Positions 27,131-35,537 of a DNA stretch of 64,000 bases are shown here, piece by piece. The DNA comes from TMED14 sp963925545 (lineage in GTDB: Bacteria; Bacteroidota; Bacteroidia; Flavobacteriales; Schleiferiaceae). The notes beneath the pieces are model-generated. The model worked only from the letters and a program-made list of their open reading frames with translations. It made no database searches and had not been told where the DNA came from. The position numbers and the translations under genes are program-made. The stretch spans positions 23,607 through 87,606 of the forward strand of contig CAWUSA010000003.1 in NCBI GenBank assembly GCA_963925545.1, in the 5' to 3' direction. Every line of letters starts with the position of its first letter. Within the stretch, counting starts at the first letter, position 1.

Positions 27131-27163
27131 AAAAAAACCCACTCAATTGAGTGGGTTTTTTTA
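27131..27163 (+). terminator. Rho-independent terminator after tRNA-Ala
   Basis: AAACCCACTCAA and TTGAGTGGGTTT form a perfect stem right after the CCA. A degenerate copy of the CCACCA end plus this hairpin recurs at 30513-30556. It may also stop the convergent aldehyde dehydrogenase transcript. Confidence 0.9.
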
Positions 27164-27171
27164 TTCAAAAA

Positions 27172-28542
27172 TTATTCTAATAAAATTTTAAGAATTCTTT
27201 TTTTTAGTTTGGTGAATGGCAAGTATTTAATATTTGGTTCAAATAAAAATGATTTATGTAAAATGCTTTTATAATGCGTAAACGCATCAAACCCCGCTTT
27301 GGAATGATAGTTTCCTATCCCACTTGCACCTACACCACCGTAAGGGAGATTTGGATTAGAGAGGTGAACTAGGGATTCGTTAATGGCACCTCCACCAAAT
27401 GAAATTTCATTCAGTATTTTATTGATGATTTTTTTATTTTTACTGTAAACATATAGCGCGAGTGGTTTTTCTTTCTTTTTAACTTTAGAGATCATATCAT
27501 CTAAGTTGTCAAAGGAAATGACGGGAAGCAAAGGCCCAAAAATCTCCTCTTTCATTATTAAATCCTCAAAATTAATATTATCTAAAATTGTAGGACGTAT
27601 AATCCTTTCTTCTGTATTGTATTCTCCTCCAGCATAGATTCTTTCTGTTGAAATCAAGTTTGTCAGTCTTTGGAAATGTTGTCCATTAATAATCTGAACA
27701 TAATTTTCATTGACTTCCTTACTGATAGGGAAAGCCAGTTCGATTTGTTCTTTAAGAGCTTCTAGTAGCTGAGTTTTTATTTTATTTTCTACTAATAAAT
27801 AGTCGGGAGCAATGCAAGTTTGTCCAGCATTTAAAAATTTAGCCCATACAATTCGTTTTGCAGTGAGCTTTATGTCACAATCCTTAAAAATGAATGTCGG
27901 GCTTTTCCCTCCTAATTCTAAAGTTACTGGCGTTAAATTCTCTGCCGCTGCCTTATAAATAATTTTCCCCACATTAGTGCTTCCAGTAAAGAATATTTTA
28001 TCCCATTTTTGTTGAAGCAGTTCTGTTGTAGTCGCTATACCCCCTTCTATAACTGTAAGATGATTTGAATCAAAATTGGAATTAATAATTTTGGCTAATG
28101 TCTTGCTTGTGTTATTTGATATTTCAGATGGTTTTATCACTACAGTATTTCCTGCTGCTAATGCTGAAATAGCAGGAATGAGTGCAATCTGATAAGGGTA
28201 ATTCCAAGCTGAAATAACTAAAACAGCTCCTAAAGGTTCTGGAATGATATAACTTTTTGCAGGGAAATTTACAAGATTGGTGCGTACGCTTTTTCGCTTA
28301 CTCCATTTTTTTAGATTACAAATTGCATCATTGAGCTCGTTATAAATAAGAGAAAGTTCAGTCATATAGGTTTCAAATTTTGATTTTTTGAAATCAGTGT
28401 ATATCGCTGCATAGAGCTCTTGTTCATTTTCTTTTAGTACGTTTTTTAATTTTTTCAATATTTCAATTCTAACATTAACCTCTTTTGTGGCGTTAGCATT
28501 GAAGAACTTTTTTTGCTGATTTACAATTTTTGATATATCCAT
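27172..28542 (-). CDS. Aldehyde dehydrogenase, class 3 / fatty-aldehyde type
   Basis: Oxidises an aldehyde to the acid with NAD(P). The 456-residue protein has the family motifs: AAGNTVVIKPSE (cofactor lysine), FTGSTNVGKIIY, LELGGKSPTFI (general base Glu), NAGQTCIAPDY (catalytic Cys) and EEIFGPLLPV. The length of about 450 and the sequence after the Cys resemble class 3 and fatty-aldehyde/coniferyl-aldehyde dehydrogenases. It is AT-rich, unlike genes outside the island. It follows the GMC oxidoreductase after 80 bp on the same strand, so the pair may oxidise an alcohol to an aldehyde and then to an acid. The substrate is unknown. Confidence 0.92.
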   Translation of the reverse strand: MDISKIVNQQKKFFNANATKEVNVRIEILKKLKNVLKENEQELYAAIYTDFKKSKFETYMTELSLIYNELNDAICNLKKWSKRKSVRTNLVNFPAKSYIIPEPLGAVLVISAWNYPYQIALIPAISALAAGNTVVIKPSEISNNTSKTLAKIINSNFDSNHLTVIEGGIATTTELLQQKWDKIFFTGSTNVGKIIYKAAAENLTPVTLELGGKSPTFIFKDCDIKLTAKRIVWAKFLNAGQTCIAPDYLLVENKIKTQLLEALKEQIELAFPISKEVNENYVQIINGQHFQRLTNLISTERIYAGGEYNTEERIIRPTILDNINFEDLIMKEEIFGPLLPVISFDNLDDMISKVKKKEKPLALYVYSKNKKIINKILNEISFGGGAINESLVHLSNPNLPYGGVGASGIGNYHSKAGFDAFTHYKSILHKSFLFEPNIKYLPFTKLKKRILKILLE

Positions 28543-28622
28543 TTAAAAAATAATCTAATTATTTACGGCCTTTAAAATCATCCATGATTTTGCGAATAAT
28601 TTTAATGATGTGAAAGCAACGT

Positions 28623-30185
28623 TCATTTAATTTTGATTTTACTCATAGCTCTTTCCGCAATTGCAGTTATTGATAAAGAAGGATTAACACCTGGGTTTGC
28701 AGAAATCATAGAGCCATCTATGATTAGTAAGTTATCATAGCCAAAAACTAAATTATTTTTATCTATTACTCCTTCATTTATATTTTCTCCCATAACTGCA
28801 CCTCCTAGGATATGTGCTGTAGATGGAATTCCTGCAAGTGGCTCTAAAGCAAAGACAGTTGCTTTTCCGTTTATGATTTTAGCGTATTTTTTTGCTAATT
28901 CTGAAGCTCTAGGGATATATGTTCCTGGTTTTTTTCCTTCAGATATTCGTGATGAGAAAACACCTAGAATATTTTTTTTGAATTTTAGTTTGCTGTCTAA
29001 AGTTTGCATAAACAACAATGTGGCAGTGCTTTTTGCCCAATCTTTGACCAGGTACATTTTTAAAAAGCCAAGAGGGTTTTTGAGGAAACTTACTGTGATT
29101 TTGAAAACATTTATAATCGGAAATTCGCCTGTAACATAGGGTAAGTGGGTCGTTTTCCAAAATCCAGAACCGCTTGAGTATCTACATACTTCTATGTGAC
29201 TGTCTTCGTCTGTCTGTAATATGGATCCAATGGCAACTCCTTTAGATAAATCTTTTTTGCCATCTAGATTTGTGATACTTATCAAGCTTTCGTTGTTAGT
29301 TCGAATATCCATTCCTAATTGACTAGATATATGTGGAAGAGAAGATTTTTTAAGTTTTAGTAGCAGTTTAACTGTCCCCATAACACCGCCGGAAAAAACT
29401 ACTCCTTTTGACATTATTTGTGTCTTTTTCTTGAAAAAACTAGTGCTGCTTTTTAAGTAAACTATATACCCATTTTTTTGTTTGTTTTCAACGACATCAT
29501 AGACTTCATTTTCAGCAAGAATATCTGTGCCTAATTGCTGAGCTAAGAATAAATAATTCTTATCTAACGTGTTTTTTGAGTTATTTCTACATCCTGTCAT
29601 GCACCCTCCACAAAAATTACATCCCACCCTTTCAGGGCCTTTGCCATTAAAGTAGGGGTCTGCAACTTTAATATCAGGTTCACCAAAAAAAACGGAAACA
29701 TTGGTTTTATCAAAATCTTTTTCTCTATTTATTTCTTTAGAAAGTTTTTCAAGTGCTAAATCACCATCGAATAATTTAGGGTTTTTAGCTGCGCCTAGCA
29801 TTTTTAACGCTGTTTGGTAATGTGGCTTTAATTCATTTTCCCAATCTGCTAAATTTTTCCATGATCCTGTTTTGTAAAAAGCTTTTTTAGGAATGGGGAG
29901 CGTATTTGCATACACTAGAGACCCCCCTCCAACACCAACACCGGAAATAATAGTAATGTGTCTGAAAAATGACATTTTCATGATTCCATGCCATTTCAAT
30001 TTTGGCAACCATAACCATTTTTTTAAGTTCCAATTAGATTTTGGGAAATCTTTAGGCTTATACCATTTCCCTTTTTCAATCACCAGGACTTTATAGCCTT
30101 TTTCAGCTAATCTCAAAGCACTCACTGATCCCCCAAAGCCACTTCCAATAATTATGTAATCGTATGCTTTCAAATTATATTTCAA
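28623..30185 (-). CDS. GMC-family FAD oxidoreductase (cholesterol-oxidase/alcohol-dehydrogenase-like)
   Basis: A 520-residue flavoprotein. The N-terminal FAD Rossmann motif is YIIIGSGFGGSVSALRLAEK (about 10-29). GVGVGGGSLVYANT follows at about 80-95, and a cysteine cluster CNFCGGCMTGC near residue 190 recalls a metal-binding or disulphide-rich insert. The C-terminal GMC segment includes HILGGAVMG and NPGVNPSLSITAIAERAM with the conserved His region. It probably oxidises a sterol-like or long-chain alcohol and passes electrons to an acceptor; this is inferred from the family. The start is a TTG at 30185 overlapping the stop of the SDR remnant (ATTGA); no ATG lies near. Island composition. Confidence 0.85.
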   Translation of the reverse strand: MKYNLKAYDYIIIGSGFGGSVSALRLAEKGYKVLVIEKGKWYKPKDFPKSNWNLKKWLWLPKLKWHGIMKMSFFRHITIISGVGVGGGSLVYANTLPIPKKAFYKTGSWKNLADWENELKPHYQTALKMLGAAKNPKLFDGDLALEKLSKEINREKDFDKTNVSVFFGEPDIKVADPYFNGKGPERVGCNFCGGCMTGCRNNSKNTLDKNYLFLAQQLGTDILAENEVYDVVENKQKNGYIVYLKSSTSFFKKKTQIMSKGVVFSGGVMGTVKLLLKLKKSSLPHISSQLGMDIRTNNESLISITNLDGKKDLSKGVAIGSILQTDEDSHIEVCRYSSGSGFWKTTHLPYVTGEFPIINVFKITVSFLKNPLGFLKMYLVKDWAKSTATLLFMQTLDSKLKFKKNILGVFSSRISEGKKPGTYIPRASELAKKYAKIINGKATVFALEPLAGIPSTAHILGGAVMGENINEGVIDKNNLVFGYDNLLIIDGSMISANPGVNPSLSITAIAERAMSKIKIK

Positions 30186-30188
30186 TGT

Positions 30189-30430
30189 TCTTTTTTTAGT
30201 TGTTGTGCAGTTGTTTCTATTTGTTTTGCGTCAGGAACATCAACAACATAAGAGGTGACATCTCTCTAAATGAGTTAATCTCTTTAAGGCGCTTTCTGTA
30301 TTTTGAGTATTAATACCCCAATTTAACAACTTTGGCTTTAGGCTCTAAGAAGAAAACGATTCGCAATTTTCCCGATTCCGGAAGCTCCTCCAGTAATCAA
30401 TATGGTTTTGGTTTTTAGTTTTGTCACTTA
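30189..30430 (-). pseudogene. Broken, truncated short-chain dehydrogenase (SDR)
   Basis: Reading the minus strand from about 30430 gives KTKTILITGGASGIGK, the SDR cofactor-binding TGxxxGIG motif. After a stop, recognisable SDR pieces continue in the other two frames: KAKVV, then INTQNTESALK, then RLKEINSFRE, and finally DVTSYVVDVPDAKQIETTAQ, ending at a TGA that overlaps the GMC start. That is at least two frameshifts and in-frame stops. The fragment also lacks the C-terminal two-thirds, including the Tyr-Lys catalytic pair. The original gene probably formed an operon with the GMC and ALDH genes. No function remains. Confidence 0.75.
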
Positions 30431-30512
30431 TATTTTTTAAAAGTAGAAGTTTTTCATGACACAAGCTTACTTAATGATTCTCTAGAAGAAGTTCAAAATC
30501 AGGATCCTGAGG

Positions 30513-30556
30513 TCCACCAAAATAAAACCCACTCAAATGAGTGAGGGTGTTTTATC
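30513..30556 (+). repeat. Degenerate copy of the tRNA-Ala 3' end and terminator (possible att remnant)
   Basis: TCCACCAAAATAAAACCCAC, followed by TCAAATGAGTGAGGGTG, parallels the tRNA-Ala end at 27124-27160 (TCCACCAAAAAAAACCCAC, then TCAATTGAGTGGG), with point changes and a damaged hairpin arm. Bases just upstream (GAAGTTCAA near 30488) resemble a tRNA T-arm, possibly of tRNA-Ile. It could be an attachment-site repeat bounding the 3.4-kb ALDH-GMC-SDR segment, or donor tRNA debris. Confidence 0.5.
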
Positions 30557-30737
30557 TAAAAGTTGGATGGTTAATCTGCTCGCTATTTAAAGAACGGTAA
30601 ATTTTCCGCTCTCTAATTTGAGCGCGAAACCTCACGGTCTACCAACCAAAACCCAAAGGCACGAAGTCGTTTGGGTTTGGGGTTTAATTCTACACCTGTT
30701 TGTCCAAATTATTTGAGCACATCCCTTGTTTAGCGTA

Positions 30738-30745
30738 TATATTTA
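30738..30745 (+). promoter_or_regulatory. Possible -7 element of the carbonic anhydrase gene (TATATTTA)
   Basis: One mismatch to TAnnTTTG, with TTTG 22 bases upstream as a candidate -33 element. It lies 47 bases before the ATG. Weak because the region is AT-rich. Confidence 0.35.
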
Positions 30746-30792
30746 TGGCTTCATAATTAAATCCAATACGGAAAGCATTTTTAATAAAAAAA

Positions 30793-31422
30793 ATGAAAAC
30801 ACATACCAAAGAAACCCAAGCATCAATGACACCAGACAAGTCATTGCATTATTTAAAAGAAGGGAATATTAGATTTCAAAATAATTTAAAGGCTAATAGA
30901 GATTTACTGGGGCAGGTTAACCACACAAGTGAAGGTCAATTCCCTTTTGCGACAATACTGAGTTGTATCGATTCAAGGGTCTCTGCGGAATTGGTATTTG
31001 ATCAAGGTTTAGGCGATATTTTCAGTGTGCGTATTGCAGGAAACTTTGTAAATGAAGATATTTTAGGAAGCATGGAGTTTGCTTGTAAACTAGCAGGAAC
31101 TAAACTAATTGTCGTTTTAGGACATACAAGCTGTGGCGCTATAAAAGGGGCTTGCGATGATGTCAAATTAGGCAATTTGACTAATATGTTGGCGAACATA
31201 AAGCCAGCTGTTGCAGCTGTTCAGGAACCAAAAAATGTCAATTATCGCAATTCCAGAAATACTGAATTTGTAGATAATGTCGCCACTAAAAACGTGCATC
31301 TCACGATTGCAAGAATCATGGAAGAGAGCCCCGTACTTGCGGAAATGCAAAACAATGATGAGATAAAAATTATTGGCGCTATTTATGATATAAATACTGG
31401 GGCAGCTAAATTTTTAGACTAA
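30793..31422 (+). CDS. Beta-class carbonic anhydrase
   Basis: Interconverts CO2 and bicarbonate. The 209-residue protein has the beta-CA zinc and catalytic residues: C58, D60 and R62 in SCIDSR, then H111 and C114 in GHTSCGAIKG. Length is normal. There is no signal peptide at the N-terminus (MKTHTKETQASMTPDKSLHY), so it acts in the cytoplasm. It stands 47 bp upstream of a SulP transporter on the same strand, which suggests that bicarbonate brought in by the transporter is balanced with CO2 inside the cell. Base use is AT-rich like the rest of the island. Confidence 0.95.
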   Translation: MKTHTKETQASMTPDKSLHYLKEGNIRFQNNLKANRDLLGQVNHTSEGQFPFATILSCIDSRVSAELVFDQGLGDIFSVRIAGNFVNEDILGSMEFACKLAGTKLIVVLGHTSCGAIKGACDDVKLGNLTNMLANIKPAVAAVQEPKNVNYRNSRNTEFVDNVATKNVHLTIARIMEESPVLAEMQNNDEIKIIGAIYDINTGAAKFLD

Positions 31423-31469
31423 CTATTTAGCCTTACTAATATTTCAAACTGACTCAGAAAACAGAATAC

Positions 31470-33329
31470 ATGAACAAACTTTTTTCAAACATAAAAGGAG
31501 ATACCCTTGGAGGGATCACTGCGGGCATAGTCGCATTACCTCTTGCTTTAGCATTTGGTGTGTCTTCAGGCCTAGGGCCAGCAGCAGGATTGTATGGCGC
31601 AATATTTATTAGTTTTTTTGCTGCACTTTTCGGGGGGACAAGCACTCAAGTTTCAGGACCTACAGCTCCAATGACAGCCGTTAGCATGGTCATTATTGCA
31701 AGTATTATCGCAATCAATGATGGCGATGTCAATCAAGCATTACCCATAATACTAAGCGTTTTTTTATTGGCCGGAATAATGCAAATTGGGCTTGGGGCTC
31801 TTAGAGTAGGACAATACATTCGGTATATTCCATATCCAGTTGTCTCTGGCTTTATGACTGCTATCGGAGTAATAATTTTAGTTACTCAAATTTTCCCTTC
31901 TGTAGGGTACTATCCAAAAGAAGATGTGGAATTTGTCAGTCAATTTCAACCACAAGCTGAAGAGTTAATCCTTGAAAACATCTTGAGAGATGAAGCGGGT
32001 GAAGGGATTTTAGTTTTACATGATTTTCAAAAAACCATTGATAGAGCTGAAACTATTGAGGAGTTTCAAATAATAGCGGAATCACAAACATTAGCTGCAA
32101 CAGAGGCATCAGGGGTCTTAGGGACTTTTAAAGTATTGCCAAATGCATTAAAGAATATTAATTGGCTAGAATTAGCTCTTTCATTAGCTACTATTTTTAT
32201 AATCTATGGATTTAAGCGAATCACTAAAGTTGTGCCTAGCACGCTTGTTGCCTTAATTGTCGTTTCTGGTGTTGCCATAGCCTTTGGCTTTAACTATAGA
32301 CCCATTGAGCAAATTCCTAGTGGGTTTCCATTCCCAGTAACTGAAATATTTACAGGATTTAAACTTGGGAATATCTCACCATATATTTTTACGGCTTTAA
32401 CATTAGCAGTTTTAGGATCTATCGATTCGCTCCTTACGAGTGTCGTGGCAGACAACATGACAAAAACCAAACACAAACCAAATAAAGAATTAATTGGTCA
32501 GGGTATTGGCAATAGTATAGGTGCAATTTTTGGAGGGCTTCCTGGAGCAGGAGCAACAATTAGAACTGTTGTTAACATTAACTCTGGAGGAAAGACAAAA
32601 TTATCAGGAATGGTTTCTGGTCTGATGTTACTATTTATTCTTCTTGCTTTAGGGCCAATAGCATCGAAAATTCCAGCGGCAGTTTTAGCAGGCATACTGA
32701 TTACTGTTGGTATTGGTGTCATGGATTATAAAGGATTAAAAGCTATTCCTAATTTACCTAGGGACATAAGCTTTGGGCCTTTTAAATTAAGCTCAGAAGT
32801 GATGATTATGTTGGTAGTCTTAGTGCTAGCCTCCGTTTGGAACCTTGTATACGCTGTAGGCATAGGTTTTGTTTTTGCTTCATTAATGTTTATGAAAAAA
32901 ATAGGAGACTTAACTGCAAGTCGTTCAGATGTTAAGGCATTAGAAGAAGAAGCTTGGAACGATGAAATAGGTTTCCCAAAACACCTAAAAGAAGAGGTCT
33001 TTATAAAACATATAAAGGGGCCCTTATTTTTTGGCTCAACGAGCGAATTTCAGAATTTAGCAGCGCAAATTCCTGCCACGGCATCAATGGTGATTATTCG
33101 ATTAGGCCGTATGGCATACATGGATCAGTCAGGATTATATGTCATGGAAGACGTGCTCTTAGACTTAAAAAGTAAAAATATTGAAGTTGTTTTTGTGAAC
33201 GTTTTGGAGCAACCAAGATATATGATGGAGCGTATTGATATTATTCCAGATTTCATTTCTGAAGAACACATTTTTAATAACTTCAATGATTGCATGTCCT
33301 GGATGAAAGGGAAAGTAGCCATTTCGTGA
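31470..33329 (+). CDS. SulP-family anion transporter with STAS domain, possibly a bicarbonate importer
   Basis: A 619-residue inner-membrane protein with about 10-14 transmembrane helices. It begins with the SulP hallmark DTLGGITAGIVALPLALAFG, then TQVSGPTAPMTAVSM, and carries a C-terminal cytoplasmic STAS domain (about 500-610; VIIRLGRMAYMDQSGLYVME). SulP proteins carry sulfate, bicarbonate (BicA type) or other anions with sodium or proton coupling. A soluble insertion of about 70 residues lies near 150-225. Pairing with a carbonic anhydrase favours bicarbonate, but substrate specificity cannot be read from sequence alone. It ends at a strong terminator that also marks the right edge of the AT-rich block. 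Confidence 0.88.
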   Translation: MNKLFSNIKGDTLGGITAGIVALPLALAFGVSSGLGPAAGLYGAIFISFFAALFGGTSTQVSGPTAPMTAVSMVIIASIIAINDGDVNQALPIILSVFLLAGIMQIGLGALRVGQYIRYIPYPVVSGFMTAIGVIILVTQIFPSVGYYPKEDVEFVSQFQPQAEELILENILRDEAGEGILVLHDFQKTIDRAETIEEFQIIAESQTLAATEASGVLGTFKVLPNALKNINWLELALSLATIFIIYGFKRITKVVPSTLVALIVVSGVAIAFGFNYRPIEQIPSGFPFPVTEIFTGFKLGNISPYIFTALTLAVLGSIDSLLTSVVADNMTKTKHKPNKELIGQGIGNSIGAIFGGLPGAGATIRTVVNINSGGKTKLSGMVSGLMLLFILLALGPIASKIPAAVLAGILITVGIGVMDYKGLKAIPNLPRDISFGPFKLSSEVMIMLVVLVLASVWNLVYAVGIGFVFASLMFMKKIGDLTASRSDVKALEEEAWNDEIGFPKHLKEEVFIKHIKGPLFFGSTSEFQNLAAQIPATASMVIIRLGRMAYMDQSGLYVMEDVLLDLKSKNIEVVFVNVLEQPRYMMERIDIIPDFISEEHIFNNFNDCMSWMKGKVAIS

Positions 33330-33374
33330 GTGAAGCTGACTGTTTATGACATTTTAGCCTCATTAATATGAGTA

Positions 33375-33406
33375 AAATAGCCCCTCAAAGAGGGGCTATT
33401 TTTTTT
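33375..33406 (+). terminator. Rho-independent terminator after the SulP gene
   Basis: AAAATAGCCCCTC and GAGGGGCTATTTT pair around AAA, followed by T residues. It lies between the SulP gene and the convergent TonB receptor and could serve both. Confidence 0.9.
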
Positions 33407-33423
33407 CTAATTGATTACCACAA

Positions 33424-35475
33424 CTAATCCAAGCTGTAAGTCAACTGAATCCCCACGGCTCGTGGCGCGCTCAATTGTCCTGGCCGTGGCATGGCCAATC
33501 GGTTGGCGACATTCCTACAAGTGAGATTCAACGCAAAGGGGGTATTTTCTGGCTGCCAAGTCATCCGGAGGTCCATGAAGACATCACCCTCACTGAAGGC
33601 ATAACGTGCATCTTGAATGCCTGGAACAAAAATGGCAATCAATGGGTCCACAAAAATTTTGTCGATGCTGTTCATGACTGAATTGCTTCTCACTGACATG
33701 CCAATGGTCCATGCCTGGTAGGTGGCTTGAAGGTCTGCCTTGATGACATCCCGGTAGCGGTATTTCAGCCAGCCAGCCTCAGGGTTCAAGGCGGTGCTGT
33801 TGAAGGACAGTTCGGCACCAGAAGCGTCAGTGGCGTAAACATAGCTAGGGTCTTTTGGGGTAGGCCAGATATGGGTCCATCCGCCTATGCCTTGAAGGGT
33901 CCATTTACCCAGATTGACCTCAGCGGCCGCCGTGATTTCCGTGCCTGGAATTGATGTGCCGCCCACATTCAGGGACTTGAATCCATAATTACCTAAAAGC
34001 AAGGTGCTGTCATTGTCCCATTTGCCAAAGGTGAACTCCATCATGTCATCAAAATCGGTCCAAAAAGCCGCCACATCAATGTAGCCCTTGACCTTGTCAT
34101 TGACCAGCAATTGCTTGAATCCAATTTCTGATGTCCATCCTTTTTCTGGTTTAAGGTCAAGGTTGGGGAAGGCTTGAAGTTGTCCGATTGCTGAACGGGT
34201 GTACAACTCTGCCACTGATGGCATGCGAAAGCCCTGCGCCCATGAGGCCCTCAGGTGACCACCTTTGTTGACGCTCTTGTGCAGTCCTACTTTTGCCACC
34301 GGTTGATTGGCGGCCATCTCGTCCACCCTTGCCTGTTCCCAGCGCAAACCCGCACTGAGATCCCAACCTTGCACGCTGAGCTCTGCTTGTGTGAAGGCGG
34401 CAAGGTTGCTGGACTGATGATCCCCTTGAAACAGCACGGACTGCATGCTCGCTTGACTGAAGTAAACACCCGACAGCATGTCAACAGCTCCTAATTGGTA
34501 TTGCATGCTGTAATCCAACATGTGCTGCAGGGCTGCTGTTGAATAATTGTTGGAGTCTAAGCCCGATTGATTGTCCATACCTGTGCTGCGCCATTGCAGT
34601 TTGTGCAGCTTGCCATTTTGCAGATGCTGTACATGGGCACCCATGTACCAGGTTGCCCCCTTGGTCAGGGTGGCTGATGAGTCCAACGGAGTGTAACCAT
34701 AGCGATAATCTTCCCAAAGCAAAGACGTTGCTCGATCTGAATGGTAGGTTGCAGCATGCACGCCAACTTCCGTTCGGGAAGATGGCTTGTAACGGTATTT
34801 CAGGTGGAGGCGCTGTGACAATTCGCGCAGCCCCAACTGGTAGCCTTGGTCTTTGAATTGCTGGCCATGAACGACCCAGCCATGGTGACCGCGACTGTCC
34901 GACATGGCCCACTGCAGGCCACCTTGACCACGCGGCTGATCGCTCCACTGCATGCTGGTCATCTTTGGCTGGCTGTAGACAGATCCAAAGGTGGCCACCC
35001 GAACCCTGAGGTCATTGCTTGGCTCCCAGCTCCTCATATGGATAACGCCATTCAGGGCGCTTGAACCATAGCTTGATGAGGCGGCGCCCTTGATGACTTC
35101 CACTTGATCGATGGCCTCCACCGGCATGAATCCCCATGCGGCATTGCCCGCGTCGGGCGTCAGCAATGGCAGACCATCTAAGAGCACCAAGACCCTTGAG
35201 CCCGCACCCATGCTCCACCCTGACCCACCACGAATGTTTGCCTGACCATCTTGGATGGTCACCCCTGGCAACTGTTCCAAGGCGGATTCAATGCGAGGGC
35301 TTGGCTTGTCATGAATAACAGCAAGGGGCATAACTTCCACGGAAATGGGGGCTTCCTCAATGCGTTGGCTGTGGCGGCCGGCGGTCACCACGGTGGTGTG
35401 TAGGGTTATGGTTGTGGTGTCGGCTTGACTGGCAGACAACAAGGCAAGACCTATAAGGGCTGAAATCATGGCCAT
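33424..35475 (-). CDS. TonB-dependent receptor
   Basis: A 683-residue outer-membrane receptor with a signal peptide (about 1-18), a TonB-box-like stretch, a plug domain (about 45-150: RIESALEQLPGVTIQDGQAN; RVLVLLDGLPLL; VEVIKGAASSSYGSSALNGV) and a 22-stranded-type barrel (ASWAQGFRMPSVAELYTRS; LKPEKGWTSEIGFK). It lacks the N-terminal carboxypeptidase-regulatory domain of the first receptor and looks more like siderophore/cobalamin-type receptors, but the ligand is not identifiable. Two ATGs (35475 and 35469) are equally plausible starts. Normal host base composition resumes here, just right of the island. It is divergent from dprA. Confidence 0.88.
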   Translation of the reverse strand: MAMISALIGLALLSASQADTTTITLHTTVVTAGRHSQRIEEAPISVEVMPLAVIHDKPSPRIESALEQLPGVTIQDGQANIRGGSGWSMGAGSRVLVLLDGLPLLTPDAGNAAWGFMPVEAIDQVEVIKGAASSSYGSSALNGVIHMRSWEPSNDLRVRVATFGSVYSQPKMTSMQWSDQPRGQGGLQWAMSDSRGHHGWVVHGQQFKDQGYQLGLRELSQRLHLKYRYKPSSRTEVGVHAATYHSDRATSLLWEDYRYGYTPLDSSATLTKGATWYMGAHVQHLQNGKLHKLQWRSTGMDNQSGLDSNNYSTAALQHMLDYSMQYQLGAVDMLSGVYFSQASMQSVLFQGDHQSSNLAAFTQAELSVQGWDLSAGLRWEQARVDEMAANQPVAKVGLHKSVNKGGHLRASWAQGFRMPSVAELYTRSAIGQLQAFPNLDLKPEKGWTSEIGFKQLLVNDKVKGYIDVAAFWTDFDDMMEFTFGKWDNDSTLLLGNYGFKSLNVGGTSIPGTEITAAAEVNLGKWTLQGIGGWTHIWPTPKDPSYVYATDASGAELSFNSTALNPEAGWLKYRYRDVIKADLQATYQAWTIGMSVRSNSVMNSIDKIFVDPLIAIFVPGIQDARYAFSEGDVFMDLRMTWQPENTPFALNLTCRNVANRLAMPRPGQLSAPRAVGIQLTYSLD

Positions 35476-35537
35476 AATTTACCATTTTAAAATGATTCCA
35501 TCCGGCATGATGATTTGCCCAATGCCCAGATTGCGGT

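Larger units (their letters stand above)
30431..30792. other. Noncoding junction with decayed tRNA-end and terminator copies
   Basis: A gene-free stretch of about 360 bases. It holds a 12-base palindrome (TCAGGATCCTGA, 30499-30510), a degraded CCACCA plus hairpin copy (30513-30556), and a second CTACCA-like end followed by a hairpin of AACCCAAA with TTTGGGTT (about 30648-30678). A possible promoter for the carbonic anhydrase is at 30738. No intact tRNA cloverleaf can be folded by eye. Confidence 0.55.
27131..33410. mobile_element. Putative AT-rich genomic island next to tRNA-Ala
   Basis: From just behind tRNA-Ala to the terminator after the SulP gene, base use changes sharply. A sampled 60-base line at 29281 has 20 G/C and one at 32161 has 17, against 38 in a flanking line at 35581. 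Codons become A/T-ending and Lys/Ile/Asn-rich. The block holds an ALDH, a GMC oxidoreductase, an SDR remnant, a carbonic anhydrase and a SulP transporter. Decayed tRNA-end/terminator copies lie inside it at 30482-30685. No integrase or transposase is visible, so the mechanism is unknown. Two successive insertions with a junction near 30.5 kb would explain the opposite gene orientations. Confidence 0.65.
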
